Source of the DNA: Roseiarcus sp963764955
Lineage (GTDB): Bacteria > Pseudomonadota > Alphaproteobacteria > Rhizobiales > Beijerinckiaceae
Length of the DNA stretch: 64,000 nucleotides
Direction: 5' to 3'
Assembly (NCBI GenBank): GCA_963764955.1
Contig: CAVXVE010000023.1
Location: 1 to 64,000, forward strand
The notes under the pieces are model-generated. The model searched no databases and was not told the origin of the DNA. It saw only the letters and a program-made list of their open reading frames with translations. Shown piece by piece: positions 48,157-57,306 of the stretch. Numbering within the stretch: the stretch's first letter is position 1; each line of letters starts with the position of its first letter. The position numbers and the translations under genes were made by a program.

Positions 48157-49263
48157 TCAGCGCACGACGCTCGCGACCTTCGCCAAACCGAGGTTGAAGG
48201 CCCGCCACGTCGCCTCGGCGAAGTCGCCCTTGAGGCTCAGCGCCCGCTCCTCGATCAGCTTCCACGACACGATCGCGATCGCGACCGAGACGAAAGCTGA
48301 CGACGCCATCATCGCGCCGAGCGTCATGGCGGGGAAGAGAAGGGCCAGCGTCTGCTGGACCGGGAAAGCGTAGATATAGACCCCGTAGGAATAGTCGCCC
48401 CAATCGTTGAACGCCCGGATGCGGCCGCCCGGCACATAGACCAGATGAAGGACCAGAGGCGCGAGGCAGACGACGTAGACGAGAAAGAAGACCGTCTTGT
48501 CGAACGAGGCCAGGACAAGCGCCACGAGAATCCCGGCGAGCAGCCAGGGACCCATCGGAATCCGGTCGCGCCAGAGGAAGAGGCTCGAACCGTACAGGAA
48601 CATGAAGACGCGAATGTTCGCCCCGTTGAACGCGACTCCGGTCAATCGCGCGCGGAGCACGATCGCAAGCAGCACACAGGCCGAGATCGGCAGGACGATG
48701 CGCATGGCCTTGATGCGCGCCGCCGGCAAGACCGCCAGCCCAACCCAGATGGCGGCGAGATAGAGATACATCCGCACTTCAACCGGCATCGTCCACAAGG
48801 AGCCGTTGAACTCGCCCTTGAGGGGCAGGGTTTCGAATACGCCCGGCAGCGAATAGCGCACCCCGCCGATGAGGGTCGCGCATTTGCGGAAATATTCCCA
48901 CGTGAGCGGCAACTCGTAATAGTCGGGGCGCGGCAAGGTCGTGAGCGCAGGCGCGAGCACGAAAACGGTCAGGACGAGCATGACCCAAATGCCGGGATAG
49001 ACCCTGAGAATCCGGGCCCAGAGATAGGCGATCAGATCCTGCCGCACGACCAGGCTTGCGGTGACAAGAAAGCCGCTCGTCACGAACAGCATGTCGAGCC
49101 CCATTTCGCCGAGCGAAAATCCGATCCGGTTGAAAAAGAATTCGCGCTCGGGCGGAAGCCCCAGCACCGCGACGCTGTGCGCGAACAAGACCGTCATGGC
49201 CGCGGAGAAGCGAAGCAGGGTGAAGTTGTTGTCCCGCCCGACGGCGTATTCGGAGAGCCGCAC
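48157..49263 (-). CDS. Acyltransferase family 3 (OafA/YrhL-like) membrane protein
   Basis: 368 residues with about ten membrane segments. The N-terminal FTLLRFSAAMTVLFAHSVAVLG contains the conserved histidine after the first helix. GLDMLFVTSGFLVTASLV and ARILRVYPGIWVMLVLTVF with the family arginine follow, then NGSLWTMPVEVRMYLYLAAIW and WGDYSYGVYIYAFPVQQTL. It transfers acyl (often acetyl) groups to surface sugars or other extracytoplasmic acceptors. It ends about 60 bases from repeat copy B and stands alone. Intact. Confidence 0.9.
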   Translation of the reverse strand: MRLSEYAVGRDNNFTLLRFSAAMTVLFAHSVAVLGLPPEREFFFNRIGFSLGEMGLDMLFVTSGFLVTASLVVRQDLIAYLWARILRVYPGIWVMLVLTVFVLAPALTTLPRPDYYELPLTWEYFRKCATLIGGVRYSLPGVFETLPLKGEFNGSLWTMPVEVRMYLYLAAIWVGLAVLPAARIKAMRIVLPISACVLLAIVLRARLTGVAFNGANIRVFMFLYGSSLFLWRDRIPMGPWLLAGILVALVLASFDKTVFFLVYVVCLAPLVLHLVYVPGGRIRAFNDWGDYSYGVYIYAFPVQQTLALLFPAMTLGAMMASSAFVSVAIAIVSWKLIEERALSLKGDFAEATWRAFNLGLAKVASVVR

Positions 49264-49306
49264 GAAAGCCCCCTTAAGGCGGGGGGGCGCGGCAAGGCGC
49301 GCGCCG

Positions 49307-50695
49307 TCACTCGGCCGCCCGAACCGGCCGTTCGGGCTGGGCCAGCCGCTGGACTTTGAGAAGATCGGCGACCATGAAAGCCATCTCGATCGCCTGCTCG
49401 GCGTTGAGGCGCGGATCGCAATAGGTGTGATAGCGGTCGTGCAGATCGGCTTCCGAGATCGCGCGCGCTCCCCCGGTGCACTCGGTGACGTTCTTGCCGG
49501 TCATCTCGAGGTGCACGCCGCCGGCGTGGATTCCCTCGGCGCGCGCGATGGCGAAGAAATTGCGCACTTCCTGGGCGATGCGCTCGGTTGGCCTCGTCTT
49601 GTAGCCGTTCGACGTCTTGATCGTATTGCCGTGCATCGGGTCCGAAACCCACAAGAGCTTGCGGCCCTCGCGTTTCAGCGCACGCAAGAGCGGCGGCAGC
49701 GCGGCCTCGACCTTGTCCGCGCCGAAGCGGCAGATGAGGGTGAGACGGCCGGGCTCCTCGTCGGGATCGAGGATTTCGATGAGGCGCAGAAGCTCGTCGG
49801 GCGTGAGCGACGGGCCACATTTGAGACCGATCGGATTCTTCAGGCCCCGGCAGAATTCGACGTGCGCGCCGCCGAGCTGGCGCGTCCGGTCGCCGACCCA
49901 GATCATGTGGCCGGAAGTCGCGTAATAATCGCCGGAGGTGGAATCGAGCCGGGTCATCGCCTGCTCGTAGCCGAGCAGCAGCGCCTCGTGCGAGGTGTAG
50001 AAGTCGGTTGAGCGCAATTCCGGATGCGCCTCCGGGTCGAGGCCGACGGCGCGCATGAATCCGAGCGTCTCGGTGATCCGGTCGGCGAGCTCCTCGTAGC
50101 GCCCGGACTGGGGGCTGTCCTTGACGAAGCCGAGCATCCAGCGATGGACGTTCTCGAGGTTGGCGTAGCCGCCGGTGGCGAAGGCGCGCAACAGGTTGAG
50201 CGTCGCCGCGGACTGGCGGTAGGCCTCGATCTGCCGGCGCGGATCGGGCTCGCGCGCTTCCGCCGTGAACTCGATGTCGTTGACGATGTCGCCGCGATAA
50301 GCCGGGAGCGTGACGCCGTCGATCGTCTCAGCGTCGGACGAGCGCGGCTTGGCGAACTGGCCAGCGACCCGCCCGACCTTCACGATCGGCGAAGCGGCGG
50401 CGAAGGTCATGACCACCGCCATCTGTAGGAACACGCGGAAGAAGTCGCGGATGTTGTCGGCCGAATGCTCGCCGAAGCTCTCGGCGCAGTCGCCGCCCTG
50501 GAGCAGGAACGAGTCGCCAGCCGCCGCCTTGCCCAAAGCCTGTTTGAGCTTGCGCGCTTCGCCGGCAAAAACCAGCGGCGGATAGCCGGCAAGCTGGCGC
50601 TCGGCCTCGGCGAGCGCCGCACGATCGGAATAGACCGGCGCCTGGGCGATCGGCTTCGTCCGCCAGCTGTCCGGGGTCCATCGTTGGTTCAGCAT
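49307..50695 (-). CDS. Class II 3-deoxy-7-phosphoheptulonate synthase
   Basis: 462 residues, full length for the plant-like class II DAHP synthases usual in alphaproteobacteria. The blocks are RWTPDSWRTKPIAQAPVY, LLQGGDCAESFGEH, GRVAGQFAKPRS, STDFYTSHEALLLGYEQAMTR, NPIGLKCGPSL, WVSDPMHGNTIKTSNGYKTR and GVHLEMTGKNVTECTGG. It condenses phosphoenolpyruvate and erythrose 4-phosphate, the first step to aromatic amino acids. No other shikimate gene is next to it. The start ATG 50695 gives the normal N-terminus. Confidence 0.95.
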   Translation of the reverse strand: MLNQRWTPDSWRTKPIAQAPVYSDRAALAEAERQLAGYPPLVFAGEARKLKQALGKAAAGDSFLLQGGDCAESFGEHSADNIRDFFRVFLQMAVVMTFAAASPIVKVGRVAGQFAKPRSSDAETIDGVTLPAYRGDIVNDIEFTAEAREPDPRRQIEAYRQSAATLNLLRAFATGGYANLENVHRWMLGFVKDSPQSGRYEELADRITETLGFMRAVGLDPEAHPELRSTDFYTSHEALLLGYEQAMTRLDSTSGDYYATSGHMIWVGDRTRQLGGAHVEFCRGLKNPIGLKCGPSLTPDELLRLIEILDPDEEPGRLTLICRFGADKVEAALPPLLRALKREGRKLLWVSDPMHGNTIKTSNGYKTRPTERIAQEVRNFFAIARAEGIHAGGVHLEMTGKNVTECTGGARAISEADLHDRYHTYCDPRLNAEQAIEMAFMVADLLKVQRLAQPERPVRAAE

Positions 50696-50889
50696 GATCC
50701 AGCCTTGGGCCGAGCGGCGGGCGCCGCTCTTGAACGCCTAGCGCCCTATATACAGTGCGGCGCGTAAGGCCAATATGCCGATTTTCGAGCCGACCCCGCA
50801 TTTTGTCGAAGGGGAAGGGGCTTTTTCGCGTCGCACATCGACCTATGGTGTAAGACGGTGGCCGAATCACAGGCCAACGCCGATTTCCC

Positions 50890-52073
50890 GTGACCGCCGC
50901 CTTTTCCTCCATCGCCGCACTGCTGTTGTCCGTGCTGATGCTGATCGGCGGCAACAGCCTGGTGGGCGTCATAACGCCGCTGAGAGCCCGCATCGAAGGG
51001 TTCCCGGACCTCACTGTCGGCCTGCTCGGCTCCGTCTATTTCGCTGGAATGCTGGCGGGAACGCTCGCTGCGCCCGCGATCATTCGGCGCGGCGGCCACA
51101 TCAGGGCCTATACGGCCTTTGTGTCGCTGGCGGTAGTTTCCGTGATCCTGATGCCGGTCATGGTTTCCCAATGGGCCTGGCTCGGCTGTCGCGCGCTCAT
51201 CGGCTTCGTGTTCGCGGGCCTCTACGCGGTGATCGAGGCCTGGATCAACGCGAAAGCGACCAACTCGAATCGCGGCGCTCTCTATGCGCTGTATCAAATC
51301 GCGAACTTCGTCGCCTCCGCGAGCGGACAATTGGCGCTGAAACCGCTCGGAGTGAGCGGCTTTTCCCCCTTCGCCGTCGCCGGCGCGCTGCTCGCGCTCG
51401 CGATCGTTCCGATGGCGATGACCAGCGTCGATCCGCCCGCTCAGCCGCGCAGCGTGCGTCCCCGCCTCCTCTGGCTCATTCGCATGGCGCCGATTCCGTG
51501 TTTCGCCGCGCTGGCCGCGGGCGCCGCGAACGGCGCCCTGTTCGCGCTCGGACCCGTTTTCGCCGTCGGGATCGGCATGGCGCCGCGAAGCGCGCCGCTA
51601 TTCACCTCGTCCGTCGTGTTGGGCTCGGCGCTGGGCGTTCTGCCGATCGCCGCGATCTCCGACCGCGTCGACCGCCGGCTGGTGATCGCAGCGGTCATGA
51701 TCGCAGGCGCGCTTGCCGAAACGGCCTTGAGCCGTATAGCAGCGCCAGGAGCGTGGCTGCTCACGCTTGGATTTCTGGTCGGGCTGACGACCTATTCGCT
51801 CTACACGCTCGCGGTCTCGCTCGCCAATGATCGTGGCGATCCGCATGATCTGATCTTCATCTCGGTCGGGCTTTTGTTCATCTACTGTGTCGCGGCGATC
51901 GCCGCCCCGGCGGTCGCCTCGGTGCTGATGAAGGACTTTGGCCCGCGGATGCTTTTCATCCAGAACGCCTACGTCCACTTAGGCATCGCGGCAGTCGCGC
52001 TCTGGGGGCGTTTGGCCAGGCCGCGAACCCAAATCGCGCGCCGCCTAGCGTTCGTGAGGACCTCAGTCCTTGA
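50890..52073 (+). CDS. MFS transporter; 3' end uncertain
   Basis: About 390 residues and 12 hydrophobic segments. MTAAFSSIAALLLSVLMLIGGNSLVGVITPLRARIEGF, AGMLAGTLAAPAIIRRGG, FVFAGLYAVIEAWINAKATNSNRGALYALYQIANFVASASGQL and LGFLVGLTTYSLYTLAVSLANDR are typical of the YcaD-like MFS group. After WGRLARP the same frame has no stop and runs antisense through all of fabI to 52629. A stop in another frame at 52071-52073 would end the protein at the expected length, so I place the end there and suspect a one-base shift near 52010. Substrate unknown. Confidence 0.8.
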
Positions 52074-52902
52074 CCACCGTCAGGTCCGGGGCGGTCGGAT
52101 TTTTCATGCCGACGACGTGGTAGCCGGCGTCCACGTGGAGAATTTCCCCGGTGACCCCCCGCGACATCGGCGACAGGAGGTAGACCGCGCTCTCGCCGAC
52201 CTCCTCGATGGTCACCGTGCGACGCAGGGGCGCGTTGTATTCGTTCCACCGCAATATATAGCGGAAGTCGCCGATACCCGAGGCGGCGAGCGTTTTGATC
52301 GGGCCGGCCGAAATCGCGTTGACGCGGATGCCCTTCTCGCCCAGGTCGGCCGCAAGGTAGCGAACGCTCGCCTCCAGCGCCGCTTTGGCCACGCCCATTA
52401 CGTTATAGTGCGGCATCCATTTCTCTGCGCCATAGTAGGTCAGCGTCAGCATGGACCCGCCATTCGCCATCAGCTTCTCGGCTCGCTGGGCGACGGCGGT
52501 GAACGAATAGCAGGAGATCGCGAGCGATTTGGTGAAGTTGTCCTCGGTCGTATCGATGTATCGGCCCGTAAGCTGATCCTTGTCCGAGAACGCGATGCAA
52601 TGGACGATGAAGTCGACGGCGCCCCATAACTTTCCCGCTTCCGCGAACACCAAATCGATCGAGCCGCCGTCCGTGACGTCGCAGTGCCCCAGCACATGGG
52701 CGCCCAATTCCTGCGCCAGCGGTCGGACGCGCTTTTCCAGCGCTTCGCCCTGAAAAGTGAACGCCAGTTCAGCCCCCGCGGCGTGCGCGGCCTTGGCGAT
52801 GCCCCATGCAATCGAACGATTATTCGCGACGCCGAGGACAACCCCGCGCATCCCGCGCATGACGCCGGCCGTTGCGCCGACTGTAAGGGTTTGCTCCATC
52901 AA
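52063..52902 (-). CDS. fabI: Enoyl-[acyl-carrier-protein] reductase (NADH)
   Basis: 279 residues. GVANNRSIAWGIAKAAHAAGAEL binds the nucleotide. HCIAFSDKDQLTGRYIDT follows, and the active site MLTLTYYGAEKWMPHYNVMG then VAKAALE has the Y-x6-K pair of FabI. The ending GVTGEILHVDAGYHVVGM is also typical. It carries out the last reduction in each round of fatty-acid elongation. Its position close to pdxH and a dnaJ-like gene is common in Hyphomicrobiales, although here a sigma/anti-sigma pair lies between. It overlaps the probable end of the convergent MFS gene by about 11 bases. Confidence 0.96.
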   Translation of the reverse strand: MMEQTLTVGATAGVMRGMRGVVLGVANNRSIAWGIAKAAHAAGAELAFTFQGEALEKRVRPLAQELGAHVLGHCDVTDGGSIDLVFAEAGKLWGAVDFIVHCIAFSDKDQLTGRYIDTTEDNFTKSLAISCYSFTAVAQRAEKLMANGGSMLTLTYYGAEKWMPHYNVMGVAKAALEASVRYLAADLGEKGIRVNAISAGPIKTLAASGIGDFRYILRWNEYNAPLRRTVTIEEVGESAVYLLSPMSRGVTGEILHVDAGYHVVGMKNPTAPDLTVVKD

Positions 52903-53082
52903 GGCCTCACTCGTCCTGGACGGCGAGTGTTACGCCATCCCAACCTCGGGTTTAACCTCGCTCGACACGCATGGGAAGGATGCGGCTTTCCTCAACCGTC
53001 ACAAATTGTGTGAGTTTGCTCATACATGCGCTTGGAACCTGGGCGTCTTCACGCTAGAATTATTAAGCAGCGTTAACGCTTC

Positions 53083-53673
53083 TTGACGCTCAACAAACTG
53101 TCGGTGTCCGCCGTGCCGCCGCTAAGCGAGTCTTTGGCCGATCTCTCTGACTTGCGCCAATTCGGCGTTGCGCTGGCGCGAGACGACAGGTTCGTGGTCG
53201 ACCATGCGTCTGCGGCGACGCTCGTCGATCGCCTGTTCAGGCAAGCTTCTTTGGAAGCGGTGGGTGAAGGCGTTCGAGGCGAGGCTGACCGGGCGGCCCA
53301 CGGTGATGCGCGCCTGCGCGCCTTTGCTCAGTTCGTTCGACTTCACCGCCGCCATGTTCGTCGCCTGGCCTATGACGATGGGGAACCAGGCTGGGACGAG
53401 CATGCGCAGAATGCGGACGGCAAGGCGTCGGCGGGAGGGGTCGGCGTGGCGGCGGCCGTCCGCATGCTGCCTTTGGAGCTCAGGGAAGCGCTTCTGATCG
53501 TCGTTCTCGCCAGATTCGCCCACCAGGAGGCCGCTTCCGCTCTTGATATCTCGTTGGCGACGCTGATTGCCAGGTTGACAAAGGCCCGCGAGCGCGTCGA
53601 GGCGCTGACCCACGCGCCCCCGGCGGCGGCCGCCGGCCCGAGAGGGGTCCCGCATTTGCGGGTCGTCAAGTGA
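53083..53673 (+). CDS. ECF-like RNA polymerase sigma factor
   Basis: 196 residues if the TTG at 53083 is used; no ATG is available and the start is uncertain. LADLSDLRQFGVALARDDRFVVDHASAATLVDRLF resembles region 2. MLPLELREALLIVVLARFAHQEAASALDISLATLIARLTKARERVEAL is a clear region 4 helix-turn-helix. The middle is Gly/Asp-rich and not conserved. The stop overlaps the ATG of the anti-sigma gene (TGATG), the standard coupling of such pairs. It probably directs a small stress or envelope regulon including its own promoter. Confidence 0.75.
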   Translation: MTLNKLSVSAVPPLSESLADLSDLRQFGVALARDDRFVVDHASAATLVDRLFRQASLEAVGEGVRGEADRAAHGDARLRAFAQFVRLHRRHVRRLAYDDGEPGWDEHAQNADGKASAGGVGVAAAVRMLPLELREALLIVVLARFAHQEAASALDISLATLIARLTKARERVEALTHAPPAAAAGPRGVPHLRVVK

Positions 53674-54554
53674 TGGAGACCGGGCGGCTCGCGGATCTGC
53701 ACGCCTATGTTGACGACTGCCTCGAGCCTGATGACCGCCTGGCGTTCGAGACGCGGATGGCGCAGGATCCTGCGCTGGCGCGTCGCGCCGCAGAGTGGCG
53801 CTCGCAAAACAGCGCCATTCGCGCGGCCCTCGACAGCGAGGGCGCGAAAGCCTTTTCGATCAGCCTCGTTCGCCACCAGAACGAAGTCCCGAGCAGGGGC
53901 CGACGGCCGGCCACGGTCGGGGGCAGACCAGGCGATCAGCCGGCTCGATCATCATTGACCGCTGTTGCGGACGCCACCCGATCTTCGGCGGAGGCCGGAA
54001 AGGCCAGCGCTCTTCGGCAGTCGCTTTTGTGGCGCCTGGCCTTGGCCGCGTTGTCCATCGGGCTTGCCTGCGTTTGGGCTCCTGCCGCAATCGTCGTCCC
54101 GGCCAAAGAACTCGGAGAGGCCGGCGTCGCGGCTTTTCGCGCATTCGCCCGTCCGGGCGTTGCGCCGGTCGAATTGGCGACCAGCGACAGGACCGAATCG
54201 GAAGCGTGGCTGACCACGCGGCTCATGCATCCCGTCCACCTCCCCGAGACCCCGTCCGCCGTCAGACTGATCGGGGCGCGGATCGCTCCTTACCCCGGCG
54301 CGCCTGCTGCGTTTCTGCTCTACAGGACCCAAGACAGGCCCCTGGGGTTGTTGATCCAGTTTCTTGACGCGCCTCAATCGACAGCGCCTCGCCTTCTCGA
54401 CGCGGACGGCGGCCATGCGGCGGTATGGACATCGCGTGGCGAAGGATTCGCCCTGGTCGGCGACCTCGACGCAGCGTCTTTGCTTAAGATCGCGACCGAC
54501 TTCTTCGCCCCGCCGGCGGAAGCCGCTCAGGCCGCGCCAGAGCGAGGCTGGTAA
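53673..54554 (+). CDS. Anti-sigma factor, membrane anchored
   Basis: 293 residues. The N-terminal cytoplasmic domain LADLHAYVDDCLEPDDRLAFETRMAQDPALARRAAEWRSQNSAIRAAL is of the RsiW/ChrR-like sigma-binding type, but the zinc-finger H-x3-C-x2-C is not complete. After a polar linker there is one membrane span (LWRLALAALSIGLACVWAPAAIVV, near residue 125) and a periplasmic domain of about 140 residues with PVHLPETPSAVRLIGARIAPYPGAPAAFLLYRT. It holds the preceding sigma factor until a signal from outside. It overlaps the convergent dnaJ-like gene by 28 bases at the 3' ends. Confidence 0.8.
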   Translation: METGRLADLHAYVDDCLEPDDRLAFETRMAQDPALARRAAEWRSQNSAIRAALDSEGAKAFSISLVRHQNEVPSRGRRPATVGGRPGDQPARSSLTAVADATRSSAEAGKASALRQSLLWRLALAALSIGLACVWAPAAIVVPAKELGEAGVAAFRAFARPGVAPVELATSDRTESEAWLTTRLMHPVHLPETPSAVRLIGARIAPYPGAPAAFLLYRTQDRPLGLLIQFLDAPQSTAPRLLDADGGHAAVWTSRGEGFALVGDLDAASLLKIATDFFAPPAEAAQAAPERGW

Positions 54555-55470
54555 GGCTTTTGATCGCGCATCTTGCGCATCAATGCGGTCAGTTCCGCAT
54601 CCGGCTCATTCGGCAGAACGATCCGCAGCGTCGCCAGCAGATCACCGGCAGCTTGGTCGGCGCCGGCGGGAAGGCCTTTGCCCCGCAACCGCAGCACCCG
54701 CCCGCCGTTAGCGCCCGGAGCGACCGAGACTTCCACCTCGCCGCTTAACGTCGGCGCCCTCACGCGAGCGCCCAGGACGGCCTCATAAAGCGTAATCGGC
54801 AGATCCAGGCGCAGATCGCGTCCCTCCACTTTGAACAGCGGATGGGGGGCGTAACGAATGGTCACAATGACGTCGCCGGGCGGCGCGCCGCGATGGCCCC
54901 CGGGATGGCCCTGGCCGCGCAATCGGATGGACTTCCCGTCTTCGATGCCGACTGGGACTGTGACGTCCAGCGTCCTTCCTGTCGGCAGGGCGACGCGGAC
55001 CGACCCGCCGTGCGCGATCGTCGTCAGGGGAACCGCGACCGAGACGGCGATATCTTCCCCCTAGCCGGCTGGCTGCGCGTGCGGGTGCGGCCGGCGCCGA
55101 ACAATTCCGACAGGATGTCGGGATCGATCGAACCGCTTTCGGGGGAAAACCCGCCGCCGCCAAAGTCGAAGCCGAAATTGCGGAAGTCGCCGCGTCCTCC
55201 TCCACCGGGTTGGCGGCCGAAACCGAAACCCTCGAACTGCGGCGCCCGCGGCTTGCCTTCAGCGTCGATCTCGCCACGGTCGAAGGCTTTCCGCTTCTTG
55301 TCGTCGCCCACGATTTCGTAGGCTGAGCCAACCTCGGCGAAGCGCTCCTTGGCTCTTGGCTCCTTGCTCTGGTCGGGATGGTACTTCTTGGCGAGCTTGC
55401 GAAACGCGGATTTGATTTCCGCCGCGCTCGCAGTCTTCGCAACGCCAAGAACGTCGTAAGGATCACGCAT
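54527..55470 (-). pseudogene. DnaJ-like co-chaperone (CbpA type), one frameshift
   Basis: The J domain MRDPYDVLGVAKTASAAEIKSAFRKLAKKYHPDQSKEP carries HPD at residues 31-33. A Gly/Phe-rich part follows (FEGFGFGRQPGGGGRGDFRNFGFDFGGGG). The C-terminal peptide-binding domains IAVSVAVPLTTIAHGGSVRVALPTGR, VPVGIEDGKSIRLRGQGHPGG and HPLFKVEGRDLRLDLPITLYEAVLGA are in another frame. There is no zinc-finger region, so it is of the CbpA/DnaJ class B type. The shift is at about 55062 in a run of five G, again a homopolymer. About 314 aa when joined. It would stimulate DnaK. Divergent from pdxH. Confidence 0.85.
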
Positions 55471-55639
55471 TAGGGGCTCGTCTTCCGGCCCCGCCTGTTA
55501 GAAGCGCAAAGGCCAATGTCTCCGTTCTCCATTTGGCCCTTCGTCGCGCGGCGCGCAAGTCCGACACGCGCAGCGCGAGTTGGCCAGTCGGCGCCGGCCG
55601 CGATAGTGTCCAACCTCCCCGCAAAGGAGCCTCAGCGCC

Positions 55640-56254
55640 TTGAACGACTTGAGCGCCGCAGACTTTACCCAGGCTGACGATCCGTTCGTCCTATTCGAGC
55701 TTTGGTTCGCCGAGGCGAGGGCGACGGAAATCAACGATCCGGAGGCGATGACGCTCGCCACCGTCGATAAGGACGGCCTGCCCGACGCCCGCATGATCCT
55801 GTGCAAGGGGGCCGATCGGCGAGGTCTCGTCTTCTACACCAATATCGAGAGCGCCAAGGGACGCGAGCTCGCCGGTCAGCCGCGGGCGGCGGCGCTCTTC
55901 CACTGGAAATCGCTGCGCCGCCAGGCGCGGTTCCGTGGGCCCGTCGCCGAAGTGACCGCGGCCGAAAGCGACGCTTATTTCGCCTCCCGGCCGAGGGGAA
56001 GCCAGATCGGCGCCTGGGCGAGCCAGCAGTCGCGGATGCTGAGCGCGCGCGCCGACCTCGAAGCCGCCGTTGGGGTCTACGAGCGGCGGTTCGGAACGGG
56101 GGGCGTGCCCCGGCCGGACTACTGGCGCGGCTATCGGCTCGAGCCGACCGAGGTCGAGTTCTGGCGTGACCGCCCGTCGCGATTGCACGAGCGGCTTCAG
56201 TTCAAGCGGGCGGCGCCGGAGGGCGCATGGGAAAAGCGCATGCTTTATCCGTAA
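55640..56254 (+). CDS. pdxH: Pyridoxamine 5'-phosphate oxidase
   Basis: 204 residues from TTG 55640, with AAAGGAG about 11 bases upstream; there is no ATG in a suitable place. DPFVLFELWFAEARATEINDPEAMTLATVDKDGLPDARMILCKG and FYTNIESAKGRELAGQPRAAALFHWKSLRRQARFRGPV form the FMN site. SQIGAWASQQS and the ending YWRGYRLEPTEVEFWRDRPSRLHERLQF...GAWEKRMLYP are typical. It oxidises pyridoxine or pyridoxamine 5'-phosphate to PLP. Full length and intact. Confidence 0.95.
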   Translation: MNDLSAADFTQADDPFVLFELWFAEARATEINDPEAMTLATVDKDGLPDARMILCKGADRRGLVFYTNIESAKGRELAGQPRAAALFHWKSLRRQARFRGPVAEVTAAESDAYFASRPRGSQIGAWASQQSRMLSARADLEAAVGVYERRFGTGGVPRPDYWRGYRLEPTEVEFWRDRPSRLHERLQFKRAAPEGAWEKRMLYP

Positions 56255-56314
56255 GGGTGAGCGAGCGCCCGAGAGGCCACAGTCGCGTATGGGGCGGCTG
56301 GCGATAAGCGCTAT

Positions 56315-56354
56315 TAAACGCCACTAAACGCGCATAAACGCTAGTAAATTGACT
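56315..56354. repeat. Four 10-base phased repeats
   Basis: TAAACGCCAC, TAAACGCGCA, TAAACGCTAG and TAAATTGACT follow one another at exactly 10-base spacing, the pitch of the DNA helix. The last two run into the hairpin at 56335-56372. Together they resemble an iteron-like or bent-DNA binding site, 60 bases after pdxH. Confidence 0.75.
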
Positions 56355-56372
56355 CCAATTTACTAGCGTTTA
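56335..56372. terminator. 17-base perfect hairpin downstream of pdxH
   Basis: TAAACGCTAGTAAATTG, loop ACTC, then the exact reverse complement, followed by TTTTTCC. The long AT-rich stem and T-rich flank fit a terminator. It directly adjoins repeat copy C and overlaps the 10-base phased repeats. Confidence 0.65.
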
Positions 56373-56375
56373 TTT

Positions 56376-56430
56376 TTCCGAATCGAGACTTTTCAATGGG
56401 TTACGGCCGATTGGAGTAAAAAAATTTGGG
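56376..56430 (-). repeat. Dispersed repeat, partial copy C (inverted)
   Basis: The minus strand reads an A/T run (AAATTTTTTTAC), then CGTAACCCATTGAAAAG and TCTCGATTCGGA, matching the core of copies A and B with one or two differences. Only the core is kept; the long block after TCGGAC is replaced by the perfect hairpin. Confidence 0.65.
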
Positions 56431-56862
56431 CAGGCGTCTCAGACTGTGCGCAAAACGTCTCAAAGCAATTCCATCTCTCATTTCTCCACCTCCGCGGGTC
56501 CCCAGCACGCGCGCGATCCGGCGATGGAGTCAAAGTAGCACGGTTCCGATTTTCGCAAAGGAATTGTCGACGAGCTGTTTTTCCCGCTTCCAGCGTTCCG
56601 GGGTTCAGAACCGGGGAACGCCGACGCCCGGCGGCGCCCAGATGGATTGCCCGGAGGCGATTCTGCGCCAAGGGAATTTGAACGCGAGGACGGCCCCAAA
56701 GGTCGCAGGAGGCGAGCCCCCTTCGGGCCCGTGGCTCATGCTTGACTTTGAATTCCTTTCGGCGCCCCGCTCCGCTTAAGGCAAACGTCGTCAGCGCTCG
56801 ATATTGTGGGCTCCACACCGGGCGCCGTTCGTTTTGCCGAATCCAGTGGCTGGCGAGGCCCC
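56431..56862. other. Gene-free region before the Nudix gene
   Basis: 432 bases. Open frames exist on both strands but none shows coding character or a recognisable family. Base composition is slightly lower in GC than neighbouring genes. I see no feature here. Confidence 0.45.
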
Positions 56863-57300
56863 ATGAACGACCGGCTGTTTCCCTTACGCCCGGTCCTGGC
56901 GGTCTCGGCGGCGGTGTTTCGAGAGGGCCGGGTCCTGATCGTGCGCCGGGCGCGGGCGCCGCTCATCGGCCATTTCAGCCTGCCGGGCGGAGGCGTCGAA
57001 GTGGGCGAGACGCTCGCCGAGGCGGTCGCCCGAGAGCTCATGGAGGAGGTCGGGGTCGAGGCCGAGATCATCGCCTTCAACCGCCATGTCGAGGCGATCA
57101 TCCCCGAGGGGGAGCGGATTCGGGCGCATTTCGTCATCGCTTCGTTCGTCGCGCGCTGGACGAGCGGCGAGCCGCGCTTGAGCGACGAAGTCGACGCCGT
57201 CGACTGGATCGATCCGGCCATCGCCCCGCCCTCGCCGGCGACCCCCGAGCTGGCGGAGGTTCTCACGCGCGCCGCGCGGATCGAAAGTGAGTACGAGTGA
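56863..57300 (+). CDS. NUDIX hydrolase
   Basis: 145 residues from ATG 56863. The Nudix box is complete: GGGVEVGETLAEAVARELME followed by EVGVE, matching G-x5-E-x7-R-E-U-x-E-E-x-G-U. The region before it (VLAVSAAVFREGRVLIVRRARAPLIGHFSLP) and after (RHVEAIIPEGERIRAHFVIASFVARW) resembles ADP-ribose or general nucleoside-diphosphate-X pyrophosphatases of the MutT-like group. The exact substrate is unknown. The gene stands between two repeat-rich gaps. Confidence 0.9.
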   Translation: MNDRLFPLRPVLAVSAAVFREGRVLIVRRARAPLIGHFSLPGGGVEVGETLAEAVARELMEEVGVEAEIIAFNRHVEAIIPEGERIRAHFVIASFVARWTSGEPRLSDEVDAVDWIDPAIAPPSPATPELAEVLTRAARIESEYE

Positions 57301-57306
57301 GCACCT

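Noticed and set aside
53034..53075. GGAAC in front of the sigma-factor gene as a stress-sigma promoter
   Set aside because: No CGTT-like -10 at 16-17 bases; the match is only five bases.
56393..56818. Open frames on both strands before the Nudix gene
   Set aside because: No recognisable domain, no ribosome-binding site, and composition unlike the neighbouring genes.
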